The notes beneath the pieces are model-generated. The model was not told where the DNA came from. It searched no databases and saw only the letters and a program-made list of their open reading frames with translations. The position numbers were made by a program, and so were the translations under genes. From contig OX155980.1 in assembly GCA_944548615.1 (NCBI GenBank), positions 38,012,381 to 38,076,380 of the forward strand: a DNA stretch of 64,000 nt. Reading direction: 5' to 3'. The DNA is from Micropterix aruncella. Lineage: Eukaryota > Arthropoda > Insecta > Lepidoptera > Micropterigidae. This document shows, piece by piece, positions 34,596 through 47,000 of the stretch. Position 1 is the first letter of the stretch; each line of letters starts with the position of its first letter.

Positions 34596-35380
34596 TAGGG
34601 TACATTAACTGTCCAAATATCAAGTAAGTAGTTGTCTAAATGTTCAAATGTCAATAAATTAATATAAATATATTGAGTTTAGTGTCAAATTAAAGGTCTG
34701 ATTTGAGTACATCCCAGAAATATACATGTATCTATATGAATAAATACATAAACCACACAAGTTTCATAATAAAACCGTAATAAAAATAATTATTTACAAG
34801 TAAAGTACTACAAATGATTCCAGAAGCTAACGGAAAATCGGGTACCTCAATGAAATATATATTTTTGAATAGCTTAGACCTACAGGATAATGGTTGATTA
34901 TGGGCAAAAATCGCTCAATACATGGGAAGGGGGTCAAATCGCTTAATACATGGGAAGGGGGTCAAATCACTCTCATCAATTTTGTTTACACTAATAAACA
35001 CTAAATTACATCAAGCGACCAGAAATGGTACTAATGTAAATAGATACTTCGAAAGAGTACATAAAAATGAGTATAGAGGGCGTTAAATTTTATATAATTA
35101 TTTGAGGTTTCAATCAAATGTCATTGAGATAATGAAAGATGGATTGCATCAATGTATCAAATATAAAGAAGATAATCAAAAAATATCAGGATGAAATGAT
35201 GAATAATTAAATATACTTTGATTTCAATTGAACATAACAACAAAATAAGACTGATTTTATTAAATATGTGTAGTTAAAAAAGAGACAGTACTTTACTTTA
35301 CTCGTCCTCTCTACCTTGTTATTAATACAATAGTTCACTTTCTGTAATGGCAGTTGTGTTTTTTATTATTTTTAATATAT
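34585..35380 (+). repeat. Dispersed repeat family S, unit copy 3
   Basis: Same as 19150-19945, including the internal insertion and the 31-bp tandem pair. Confidence 0.65.
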
Positions 35381-35738
35381 TTATTTGTATGCGCGACAAA
35401 TAATTGGCATAATAATTGCCAATGGCAATTGGATTAATATTTCCTTTAGCAGCACCGAACTCCTCCTCGGTGATTGCTGACAAAGAATATTGTAAGTGTG
35501 ATATGTACGGACCTTTAGCACCATCAAGATAGCTATTGGGCGGAGGTCGCTACCTCCGCTGAGGGGGAGGGGGTTTAGGTACAGAAATGGTTCTAATTTC
35601 AATTACTGATGCGACGTTTGACGACGCATCCATAGCTTCAGAGGACATGAGAGGAAAGAGATTGGTTTCAGGAATGAAACCCAGGGGTAGCACCGGTATG
35701 CCAGGGCGCAGCGGTCCCCCAAATTCTAATTCCATCAC
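35381..35738 (-). pseudogene. Unrecognised coding-looking segment, unit copy 3
   Basis: Same as 19946-20303, with the same single in-frame TAG after the Pro-rich stretch. Confidence 0.35.
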
Positions 35739-35921
35739 TCAATAAAAATATAGGAGTTTTAAAAAGCTTGGAAACATTTTTCTCTCCCCGTGCCGCTTGG
35801 CGTGGGCAGAAGGGGCGGGGGTGACTCACGACTCCCGCCGTTCACCAGGCGTGGGCTCTTCAAACCTTCTGTTTTTTTCGGACCAACCTGACGAGTATCA
35901 CATGCGCGAATTGGCAAAAAG

Positions 35922-36937
35922 ATGCGACGCTATTTTGGTGCAAAAACGCAACACAAATCCCTTCCGATGGACAACATTGATGTGTACGGTGGTGAAAGTG
36001 ACGACGCATTACCGCGGGCATCCACCCCGGACACCGCCTTCAGTCGCCCGCGTCTCCAAGTCGCCGCGAGGTCTGGGCGTCAACGCGGCAACGGGACGGT
36101 CATCTCAACCAAGGTGGGCAAAAAGAAGAGGAGGAGACGTTCAACTTGTACATCGTCGTCACCGTCATCATCGGCATCATCGGAGGAGAAGCCGAGGAGA
36201 TAAAAGGGGAAGAAAACAGCAGAGGTATTCGCGGACCTCAAGGAGCAGGTAAGTATGAAGCCTGATAACTATTACAACTCGGAGGCCTCCGACGTAGAAG
36301 CAATAACCCCCCAAAATTTGGACTCAGAGTCCGGGTTCAAAATCGCTGACTTTTCAACTGAGGTTAAACCACCGAAGGTCCTAGTCGCCAATTTCAGCGG
36401 TTTGGTGTGCAGGACTGGACGCAAATCCGATACGCCCTCAAACCGTGTCTGGCGTCGCCGGGACTAGCGGAGTTAGCCTTAAATGAGGAGCTCGAGTCGG
36501 TCTACTCTGGCGAGCTTCCGCTGACCGCCGAGGAACGCACTTTCGCCACCCTCACGCATGCGGCCTTAAGACAGAGAGAGGCGCTTGACGAGACAATGCG
36601 CCAATTGCTCGCGCGGGAGTCAGGGGGCCCCACACTCCAATCTCTTGCATCTCAAGCCGAGAGGGCGAATGACTTGCTCTATATGGAGGATGGCTACTAC
36701 AAGATCTCGAGAGACATCATCCAAATTTTATGCGTGAAGCAAGCGGAGTGCATCGAATCCCGCCGGGAGAAAATCCTAGAGCGGATCGACAATGATGGTC
36801 TGCGAAAAAGCCTCCGCAGAGAACCACCAAGCACGGGCCATCTGTTCGGGAAGGACCGGCTCGAGGAGCCGATCGCGCTTCCCAGGGCGGCATTGACCGA
36901 TTGTACACCCTCCTTGGAATACTACCAAAAATGGTGA
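35922..36937 (+). pseudogene. DIRS-like ORF1 (Gag-like) remnant, unit copy 3
   Basis: The best-preserved ORF1. The third piece is open from about 36400 to 36937 (FGVQDWTQIRYALKPCL to PSLEYYQKW and TGA), over 170 codons. It joins the second piece (36255-36467) by a frameshift near 36386-36405. The N-terminal piece is 35922-36203. The helical, charged character without a zinc knuckle fits DIRS Gag. Confidence 0.5.
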
Positions 36938-37782
36938 GCGGCCCATGCAACCTGTCCGCGGCCCCCGTCTGACAGCCGCGTGCCTTTCACCGCCCGAAAG
37001 AGGTTGTCCTCCCAAAAGCCGCCCGCGCCCCGCAGCCCCAAACCTGCCAGAGGAGCGGCGCCCCCCATCAGAGCAGCGCACAGGGCTAACGACAGTAATA
37101 GAGGGGGGGGGGGGAGGGGGTCGCCGAGACAATTGGCGGCCCAATCCCTGGACAAAATTATCGACTGAAAAGGAAGAATTTAAAAATAGGACGTAGCGGA
37201 AACAGAATGAGCTTCGGGGAATGTTAGTTAGACGTCGTATTTCTAGAAGCTTCAATAAACAAGGAAACGAGTCTTAAATCTCAACTGAGGGGACCAAGCG
37301 GCCGGAATTTCACGAATTCTTCCATGCGAAGTCCAGACCTTTATCTATTGAGACAAAGAAACGACCCTTTCCGAAACCATTTATCTTTCTTATTTATAGC
37401 CATGGTTTGAAGCCGCTTACGTCCCGCCAAGTGTGTGTGGGGCGACTAACGAGACAATTGACATGCCTAATTTCTGTAGATATAATTAGTTCCGAAATGA
37501 GGAGTAAGCGCCAAAATCAATCTAGTGGTAATATTATATCTAGAGCATCAACTCGGACCGTATCTAAAATAAGATCATATCAGTTTCTCCTGCGCGTACA
37601 TCTGCATTGTATAGCTTGCGACACATGCGTATAAACATTCTAGCAGATATCTGAGCGTTCTCGCGGTATTATATTACTATCTAGCCTTTTTATAATTAAG
37701 GATAAGTGCGTTGGTGAACGATGGGCAGTCAATGTCTGTCTTATAAACATTCAATAAAGGAATTTCGAGCCAATATAGAATA

Positions 37783-39155
37783 ACTTATTGCATGTCCCGG
37801 GCCGATACAACGGGATAGCAGATCACCTTTCCAGAAGGAAGCCAATACCGGAATGGTGTGCCATTCCGACGACGACGAACGGAGACAAGGAAAATCTTTC
37901 GCATATGGGGAACCCCAGAAGTCGACCTCTTCGCATCCAAAACGTCATGCGTCCTTCACCTCTACGTGACGAAAGACTGCGGAGACTCTAGGGCACTCTT
38001 CAATCTGGCCTGGGTGTTTCCACCTCCAAACCTCATTCTTCAGGTTCTGACCCACCTCAACGAGGCGATGGGCACATACCTCATAGTCGCCCCCAAATGG
38101 AAGAAAACCTTTTGGCTCCCGGATCTGCTGGAATGAGCGGAAGAGTCTCCAATAAAGATCAGAGATTTAGGGAAAACACTAGTCGACTTGACCACCGAAC
38201 TCCCCCCTCCCGACCTAAAACACCTCAAACTCTCAGTGTGGAGAGTTGCGGGTGGAGCGATAGAATACCGGACTGGTCTAGTGAGGAGAAGGATCTCTTG
38301 AAAGCCAGCCGGAGGCTATCCACGATAGCGACATATAAAGCATCCTAGAAGATATGGTCCGCATGGACAAGAGAGAAGGGCATACCCGAAAAAGACCCCA
38401 TAGGTGGAGACGTAGCAAGATTTCTGTACTATCCACATAGAGCAAGGGGCCTGGCCTATAGAACCATCCTGGTCTATAAATCGACACTGTCGACATTCTG
38501 CAGATCCAACTTATTGTCGAACTTCCTGGTGAGGAGAATCCTAAAATCCATAGCCCTAAAGCCACTGGTGAACTGGCTAGAACGCAGTCAATCCGGAAAG
38601 CCTATACGATGTGTTAGCAAGGACGGCCGTCCTGTTGCTACTAGCCTCGGGAAGAAAAGTGTTCGACCTTACCCTCCTGAATATATCCCAAGGAGGCTTT
38701 ATCGACAAGGGCTCATGTATCATCTTAAGGCCAGAGTACGAATACAAGACGGACTCAGACAGACACAGAGAATTGGGCTAGAGACTAGTAGACGGACTAA
38801 GCCAAAATATAAACCCGTCAACTGTTTCAGGAAATTGAAAGAGCTCAGCGGGGAAAGATGGGGTCGGCTGAAGTCATCGTTCCTAACTACGAGAGAGGAG
38901 GCCCAACCGTCGTCCAGAACAATAATGGTGAACTGGATAAAATCCCTCATGAAGGAAACAGGTATAGATGCCACCCCGGGCAGCACAAGAACAGCAGTCG
39001 CCTTGCAGAATTTCATCGAGGGTTTCCTAACGGAAGAAATCTTAAGAGGAAACTGGACTCGAGAAAGCACCTTCCAAAAAATTTACAGGAAGGAGATCCA
39101 GAAGAGCACCCTACCACCAGAGAACCTTCTGGCAGCCCAGTTTAACCTGGAATAA
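37783..39155 (+). pseudogene. DIRS-like RNase H tail and tyrosine recombinase remnant, unit copy 3
   Basis: Same motifs and the same disruptions as 25865-27237. Confidence 0.7.
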
Positions 39156-39391
39156 CCCCGTCACCATGATGATTCCGGCCTCTCATTTTTCTTTCCTTTT
39201 CAGGATCATCACATAGCATCATCGGAGCGGCCACCGGGAGATAATAGACAATCTCTCAAGGGTCTTGAACATCATCAAGGACCACATAATATAGAAGTTT
39301 TACATGAAAATGAAACTCTTATTATGTTCTTGAAGATCCGAACGAGCCCTACTTGGTGATCAGAAGCTATAAAGAACCTTCGCCTATAGTA

Positions 39392-41490
39392 CGGCCAAAA
39401 TCAACGTGCACCTGGAGTCATAAATCATTGGGCCGGACCTCTCGCTCACACTCGCTGTCTTTCGCTCGCACTATGGGGATGCGTGTTTTAAAAATAATAA
39501 TAGCAGTATCGATGGATTATCGATGTATCGATGGAATATCGATGGATTATGACGGATCGATGGTTGGATCGATATCGATGGATATTATAGATTATGATGA
39601 ATATTTTCGATGGATTTATTTGTAATAATTGTTTTAGTTAGTTTTAAACTCATTTATTAAGAAAAAAATTCTTAAATACAAACTAACGTATAAATGCAAC
39701 AATAAAGTGAAATAAATGTTTAAAGAATACCTATTTAAAAAATATTTACATTAACCTAAATCTTATCTTAAAATGTAACATGAAACTAAGTACTAAATAT
39801 TACAAATTACATTTTAACATAAAATACAATTATAGGTTGGTCAGGTTAAACAAATATATATTAAAAAAGCTATATTCTACTCGTCATCTAAACTGCTGTC
39901 GCTGCTATCTTGTAGATTTATAACCAAACGGTGCTGGTCTCTGTAAATATATTTTTCAAAATTAGCTCTTTGCAGATCTTCCGCGTGTTTAACACACTTG
40001 GCCCAATTTTTCTGTGTAACATTTTCGACGGCTTCGAGAAACAATTTCTGGACATCTGCTAAATTGAACGTATTGTTCTCCGAAGCGACTTCTCCTTTAA
40101 CCAGAGCCCAGATGAGCTCAGTCCTTTCAAAACCAGTCCTTGCAGACCCGGCATGACAAAGAATAAGCCTAGATCCCTTTTCGGTTTTCTGGTTCCTGAA
40201 TCCGCCTTCATCGTTTTCGTCGTGCCACATACGTCTTCTTGAATGATTCTGGTTAACCCAGGTCTCATCGAGGTAAAATCGAGATCGACAATCATTGGTG
40301 GTAATTAAGTTGTGCATTTTTCTTAAAAACTCCATTCTGGCACACTTAATGTCACTCCTTTCCATTAAATATTTCCGTCCGTCCATTTCGATATTTGTAA
40401 CCTATGCTCTGCAAAACGGTTTTCATTAAACTTTTCCCGCATTTAAATCCAGGTATGGCATCCTTAAATTTGTTGAGTATATTGTCCACTGTAGGATATT
40501 CTCCGTTATCATAATATGAATAAATGATACGTCTCAGCACATCGATGTCGAAGTTATCTAAATTGGTTACAGTTGCCGGCTTCTTAAACGTCTCTCTTGG
40601 TGTAGTAGGAAGCCCTGATTGTAAAACTTCTAGTTTTATTTTTTTGACAGTCCGCAAAGATAATCCACAAATTGACGCCGTCATTTCTTGAGGTTTATTA
40701 AGATTGATGACAGAATCTTTTGCATGGTCTCTTTTAAGTTCGTCAAAAAATGTCAAAACGTTACGGATAAGACACCGAGTTTGTATGTTAATATCGCCCT
40801 TCAACTTTAGTATTTCCACGTTGCAAAATAATGTCTCCATTGAGGGTTGTAAATCCTCCTTAGTTGCACTGTTAGAAATTATACTGCACCGCACTGCTCG
40901 ACAGACAAACTCTAACTGACTGCCGGCAAACTACAATTGATTACAGAGCTACATTGAATTAGGTGACAATGACACAAATGCTTGAATTTGGTCGTTAAAT
41001 ATTTTGCAATCGCTACTTTTATCTATCAGAATATTTCAATCCATCAGTTATGTATTTCGCAAGACTAATGTTTTGGCTTAGTCATTATTGATTTCTCTTG
41101 AATTCCCTGAAAGCTCATTATAGTGATAGTGATGAAAGCGACACGAAGAATTTCACTTTTAATGCCATTTAAAATAACGAATCAAGATACTCCATATTTT
41201 TAAAAAAATGGGTAAAAAAAACGATTTCTTTAAAAAAAATCCCGATTTAAATAATAAATATTTTTCATTTTGTTCGGCAACATTATAGGGAATTCAATAA
41301 TGTAAGAAGTATAAATGTAAGCAATGATACAATGTCTACACAACTACATATAACTTTTTAGGAGAATAAATTATTTGATTTGATTTGATTTGAGTAAATT
41401 ATCGATAAGCAACGTCGACTTGTTGGACATCCTTACGCGCGTCGTCCGGCCTAATGAATTATGACTCAAAGTGCACGTTGATATTGGCCC
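39392..41490 (-). mobile_element. IS630/Tc1/mariner-type DNA transposon, internally deleted, unit copy 3
   Basis: Same element as 27474-29572, with TA at 39390-39391 and 41491-41492. It includes the ATCGATGG minisatellite at 39508-39618 and the (TTTGA)n run at 41372-41393. Confidence 0.75.
39877..40894 (-). pseudogene. DDE transposase with frameshift and internal deletion, unit copy 3
   Basis: The two frames (40894-40352 and 40386-39877) are identical in sequence to those of copy 2. Confidence 0.7.
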
Positions 41491-41628
41491 TACAATAGCA
41501 AACAGCGGGCAACACTCCCGCCCCTCCCGCCCATGCCGAGAGGCGCGGGGAGCGGGAAAGTGTTGCCAGAACACGAATACAAGGCCGAAAAAATACAGGG
41601 CACTCTCAAGGGTCCTGGACATCGTTAA

Positions 41629-41889
41629 CCCTTCAGGCCTCGGCCCCTCAGCCGATTGACAAGTTGCTGTCCCAAAAAATTTTAGTAAAAATTATAAAAA
41701 AAATTGAATTACGACACTGTCTCACCAAAACATTAATTACTGTCAAACCACTGTACCCATAATTAAAGTGAAACATATTAACATAATAAAACATAATAAA
41801 ATAAAACAAATAAATTAAAATAAAATTAAAAAGGGGCCGTCACGCTGAATCGTGTTGTGGCTGATATCGGCCAATCGGGGCCTGAGGGG
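41629..41889 (+). mobile_element. 261-bp TTAA MITE, first internal, unit copy 3
   Basis: Same as 29711-29971, TTAA on both sides. Confidence 0.85.
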
Positions 41890-42023
41890 TTAAGAACAAA
41901 ATAAGAGTTTTATTTTCAGATAAAACCCCTAAATGTATTATTTTAAAAAAAACTAAGTTAGCCTACCGAATCGGGTTGACGCTTCTTTGAATGCCAATAT
42001 CTTCCTTATTTATTAAGGCTTAA

Positions 42024-42286
42024 CCCTTCAGGCCTCGGCCCCTCAGCCGATTGACAAGTTGATGTCCCAAATAATTTTAGTAAAAATTAGTAAAAAAATT
42101 GAATTATGACACTGTCACACCAAAAACATTAATTACTGCCAAACCACTGTACCCATAGTTACAATGAAACATATTAACATAATAAAACATAATAAAATAA
42201 AGCAAATTAAATTAAAATAGAATTAAAACGGACTCGTCACGCTGAATCAGTTTGTGGCCGATATCGGCCAATCGGGGCTTGAGGGG
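42024..42286 (+). mobile_element. 263-bp TTAA MITE, second internal, unit copy 3
   Basis: Same as 30106-30368, TTAA on both sides. Confidence 0.85.
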
Positions 42287-42540
42287 TTAATAAAAAATAT
42301 TGCATATTCCGAATCAGCGAGGTGAATATAGTCGGTTGAAGTTAAAACATCAAGTGTAGAACAGGTTCCTATAATGCATTAATGCAGTTTTTTTAAACGA
42401 CTCATAACACCTATATGACGGTAGGTTAGTTAGTTTTTAAAAATCGTCATAAACACTTATTCGGCAGTAGGTTGTTAGTTTTAAAAAATATATAAAAAGG
42501 CAGTAAGCTAAACTGCATATATTCCATTCTGGGTATTTTT

Positions 42541-43935
42541 GGTATAACTGCAGTATAGGAACCTCTCCTGGAATTTTGATTTTTAAACGTCACCGGACTA
42601 TATTCGCCATGCAGATTCCGAATCTGCAATAATCGTTTGTCGCTCTCAATAAATAAGCGAGATATAGGCATTTAAAGTTTGCATACTAAACGTTAAAAAA
42701 ACGGCCATATTGCTTCAGAAGTAGTGTCGGAATATAGTCAATATATCGTGAGTTCTCTAATATCGATAACAATTTGCGATATTACAAAAATGATGGCATG
42801 GTCGTGAAAAAACATGTGCGATATTTTAAAAAAATGGACTACTTTCGAGGTTTTTTCAACCACTTTGCATTTTGATAACAAAAGGTATCCTGAAACAATA
42901 GAAAATTCCTAAATATTTGAATATCACCGCCAGTAAATTTTTTTTTTCGAATTTCGCGCGAAATGCGCTAATATTTTTTTGTATGTAAATTTGGTCTTGA
43001 AATTTTACGCGTCCGAAGCTTTTTTCTTTTACATTTAGCATTACAGTGATTGAATATAGTAGCATTTCTTTATTTTTCGATTTCTGAGAAAGGTTCTTAA
43101 CCCGTTGAGTATGATACGACCAAATCTGGTTCTGAAACAATTATCCGTTGAGTATGATACGACCAGATCTGGTTCCGCGTTTTTTTCACTTCTTTGACGT
43201 TCTCATATTTATTCATAATTATCTAATTGTTTTACAAAATGATATTTCAATATTCTATATTCGAAATTTCAATGCAATCATTGTGCAGTTGTTCTTTTTA
43301 TGATTGGTGTAGTAGTTTCGTAGTTATAGTACTTTAAGTCGATGTCGCCGAAAATCCTGCAAAAGAGACAGATGCATCCATGAAAATACCCATTTACTCG
43401 AAGGGCTATACTGCAATAATTTTATAATATGTATTCGGTCTCAATAAATAAGCGAGATAGATATAGGCATTCAAAGAAGCGTTAAACACAATCATTTCGG
43501 TAGGTTGTTAGCTTTTTTTTAAATAAAATATAAACACTTATTTGGCGGTAGGTTTATTTTTTAAAACAATCATAAAAACTGAATTATTTTTTTTTTTGTA
43601 TGAAAATTTGTTTATTTTTTTGTATTGAAATTTTACGCATCCGAAGCTTTTTTCTTTTACATTTAGCAATACAATGATCGAATCTACTTAGTTTTTAAGG
43701 TTGTTTTAAAAAGACCTAACCTAACCTAACCTACCGCCAAATAGGTGTTTATGTATTATTTTTAAAAAAAACTACCGAAATGTATGGGTTTGGCGCTTTT
43801 TTGAATGCCTATATCTCGCTTATTTATTGAGACCGAATAAATATTATTGCAGATTCGGAATCAGCGTGGTGAATATAGTCTGGTGACGTTAAAAAATCAA
43901 CAATCTAGAAGAGGTACCTATACTGCAATAATACC
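42541..43935. mobile_element. 1.4-kb long-inverted-repeat element, unit copy 3
   Basis: Same as 30623-32017. It includes the tandem GTATGATACGACC pair (43101-43178) and the (CCTAA)n tract (43710-43733). Confidence 0.7.
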
Positions 43936-44518
43936 CTTGTCTCGTAAGAATTCGTAAAATTATTAAATCTGCCTCGAGTTATGACAAGTAAATTCTATTG
44001 TTGCAAAGAGCGAATATCGGTTAGTCAATCTGTGCAGACAGCGCATGTTTTGTTTGGTTCAGAGCGCAGACAAAGCGTAGAACAGACTTAACATTATACA
44101 CACCTTGATTGCATTAGATTTCCTCCACCGCCGTTCCAGAATTTCACGATTTTTGCAATAAACGTCAAATATTGCAAAACATCCACCAGCCAGCCGTGCA
44201 ATTTTCGCTGTCACTTGTGCAGTTCAATGCACCTGAATAGCTTAAATTGGAACGATATGATATCGACGGATAAATCACATGCACTTATTCACTATTTAGG
44301 ACACGACACCAGACGAAAAGGTCGCCCAACAACCAGAGAGAAAAAGATGCGCTTATAATAATAACACAACGTCCTAAATCACGCACATCGCGGCGAATCG
44401 CATCACGTCTGTCAAATCGTCACGCACGTGTTGCCAGTTGCGAAATTTTACCCGAAAAACGGGGAATTTGGCGAAAAAATTACAGATTTAAAAAAATGAT
44501 TTCTTGATTCAATTTTAT

Positions 44519-44834
44519 GGGGCTCGCTAGACAATCAAGCATACTTGCCAAGCTTCGCGTCGCGGTCTGGGAGAGAATCGTAAACCGCAGGAAATTGTAA
44601 ATATATATTTTTAATATTTACCAAAAATGCCTAATATTGTAGTTTATACCAAGGAGTCGCGTTAATTAGGCGTAATTGTTTGATGAATGACGTGACTCTC
44701 TGGTATAAAATTACAAAATTAGGCATTTTTGGAAAATATTTAAAAAAAAAAAGCATATTTCCTACGGTTTACGATTCCCTCCTAGCCCGAGACGCGAAGC
44801 TTGACAAGCATGCTTGATCGTCTAAGAGAGCCCC
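44519..44834. mobile_element. 316-bp foldback MITE, unit copy 3
   Basis: Same as 32601-32916. It abuts the right-border TTAA MITE. Confidence 0.8.
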
Positions 44835-45094
44835 CTAGAGCCCCAATTGGCCGATATCGGCCACAACACGATTCAGCGTGACGGCCCCGTTTTAATTTTA
44901 TTTTAATATAATTTGTTTTATTTTATTATGTTTTATTATATTAATATATTTTATTCGAATTATGGGTACAGTGGTTTGGCAGTAATTAATGTTTTGGTGA
45001 GACAGTATCATAATTCAATTTTTTTACTAATTTTTACTAAAAATTTTTTGGAACATCAACTTGTCAATCGGCTGAGAGACCGAGGCCTGAAAGG
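44832..45094 (-). mobile_element. 263-bp TTAA MITE, right border of the tandem array
   Basis: Diverged relative of the left-border MITE: starts CCCCTAGAGCCCCAATTGG, has CAACACGATTCAGCGTGACG, and ends CGAGGCCTGAAAGG followed by TTAA at 45095-45098. The tandem array stops here; the sequence to the right is unique. Confidence 0.85.
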
Positions 45095-45690
45095 TTAAGA
45101 AAATCACCCATTTGCCTGTGCTCCTAATAAACATTAAACTTATAATGACTATAAATTAGTCACACATGTAGGAATATATTTATTTGTATTTTACGTTTTA
45201 TAGTTCATTGCAATGTTGTTAAATCGTTTTTAGCCATAACGTCACTCTAGTATATGTGAGACCTCGTACATGTCAACAAGCAAACTTTTCAGGGCCCGAA
45301 AAAAACAGAATGACTTCGTTCTCGAGATTTTTTTTAAAGTTATGTAAATGGGGTTTTTTATTGTTTAAAACTGACAGAGTTAAGTGGTTTACGAGGAATT
45401 ACTACTAAGCAGGTAAGAGGTATCATCACATAAAATCATTAATTCATGCCTACAAGATGCCACTTTAAAATGAGAATTACAAGAAACTAAGAAATTCAAG
45501 CCATCGGAACATGTTTACAATAACGCAAATTCTAATTTTTGACGCGTACGAAGTCTCACTATTAATCGACGAAATGTTTTTTTGGTTTCATTTTATGACA
45601 ATCATCCATTTGTCAGGAGCCTCCGATGAAAACTTACCTGGGAATGACTGTAAATTAGTTACACATAATATACGAATATACGGGTTGCTA

Positions 45691-46074
45691 TTACTGCACG
45701 GGCATTTTTTTGTGGTTGAATCAGCACAACGAAGTAAGCAACTTTTAATAATTAATTTTTTTTTAAAACTAAATTATATATTTTTTGTTTTAAAGATTTG
45801 TTTTTAATTTTTTTTTTAAATATTATGAAAAGCTACGATCACGATGCGCAATCTAGCGGTTGGTAAAATGTCGCTGATATTGTTTATTTACGACTTATTA
45901 CCCACCGCTAAGTGGCGCAGCGTGCTCAAATGCTTCTCAAACCTTTATTTAACAGTCAACTTAAAATCAAAATCAAAAAATATTTTTTTTTGTTTTTTTT
46001 CCAAAACTTTTTATCAAAAGTTGCTTACCACGTTGTACTGATTCACCCAAGGGAAAAAAATGCCCCTGCAGTAA
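45691..46074. mobile_element. 384-bp MITE with ~75-bp inverted repeats, TA-flanked
   Basis: The left arm starts TTACTGCACGGGCATTTTTT. The inverted right arm starts TTACTGCAGGGGCATTTTTT. Both continue to GAATCAG.ACAACG and TAAGCAACTTTT. TA flanks both ends. It lies about 0.9 kb upstream of the presumed dynein start codon. From 45099 to 45690 and from 46075 to 46980 nothing else is recognised beyond AT-rich sequence. Confidence 0.7.
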
Positions 46075-47000
46075 TAACATCATGTATGTACATGTATGTA
46101 ATGTACGTTATATCTAACATTGCAATGTTGTAATTTTAGTGTATTTCCATAAGTGAGATATGTGTAATTCTAAGTACCTAGTTGTTAAAAATAAACAAAC
46201 TTCAGAAATAATATGTAGGTACCTACAGTACCTATGCAGTAAACAGTATGCATTTAATTATTGATGTGTTTAAATTTTGACAAACAACTATCTATCTAAT
46301 TTGAGTTATGTAATTATCAAGACTTTTTTACCTGGTGGTAAAAATCGAGTATTTGAAGGTTTTAAACGGGGATGTCTGTTAAAAACAAGTATTTTATGGG
46401 AATTATATTTTGCAGCTTTGGCAACACTGGTCAGTACGAAAGGGCAATAGCGTTGTGCAACAAAGCAAAAATAATCGCACACATCCTTGAATTATTATCG
46501 TACAGTTGTACCTAGTAACTAACAATACAATTTAGAGTTACGTAAGTACGAAAACATAAGTTTTTTCCAGACAAGAACGGTAGTTATTATATGTTTATAT
46601 TTCGGGTGAAGATACTTTTTTATTAGTTGTTTGTGAAGATTAGGTATATTTTTTTTCTCTCAGGATAAGAGCTGGTGTCCACAGGCGGGCGTCAAAAGTT
46701 ATAAAACAACCCTTGGTATGTATATAATTCGCCGTATCACAGATCATTAGATAGCATTTGATGTTTATATCATTGCCTATTATGTCAGGATGAAATTTAT
46801 TATTTCATAATCGTACTTACGATTCTAGTCATCGACTACATTTGTACCGTGCACCGCAACTGTCCTTATTAAAATCGATTGCAAAGTGACGGGCAGCTCT
46901 ACAAAATAGCGGCAACTTTCAAAATCGTTGCTAGGTGAACCATATTTTGTTTATCAATAACTCCATATTGTTTTAGGTTTCGCTTGAAACATCGGTAAAA

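Larger units (their letters stand above)
35769..41623 (+). mobile_element. Decayed DIRS-like retrotransposon, unit copy 3
   Basis: Same structure as 23855-29705. Inverted termini lie at 35769-35823 and 41513-41568, and the DDE transposon is nested at 39392-41490. This copy has the longest ORF1 frames. Confidence 0.75.
32914..44831 (+). repeat. Tandem 11.9-kb unit, copy 3
   Basis: The complete unit, 11,918 bp from hybrid MITE start to right-border MITE start. It is the cleanest copy for reading frames. I saw one substitution against copies 1 and 2 (ACGTCTTAACG at 33651 where they have ACGCCTTAACG). Confidence 0.92.
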
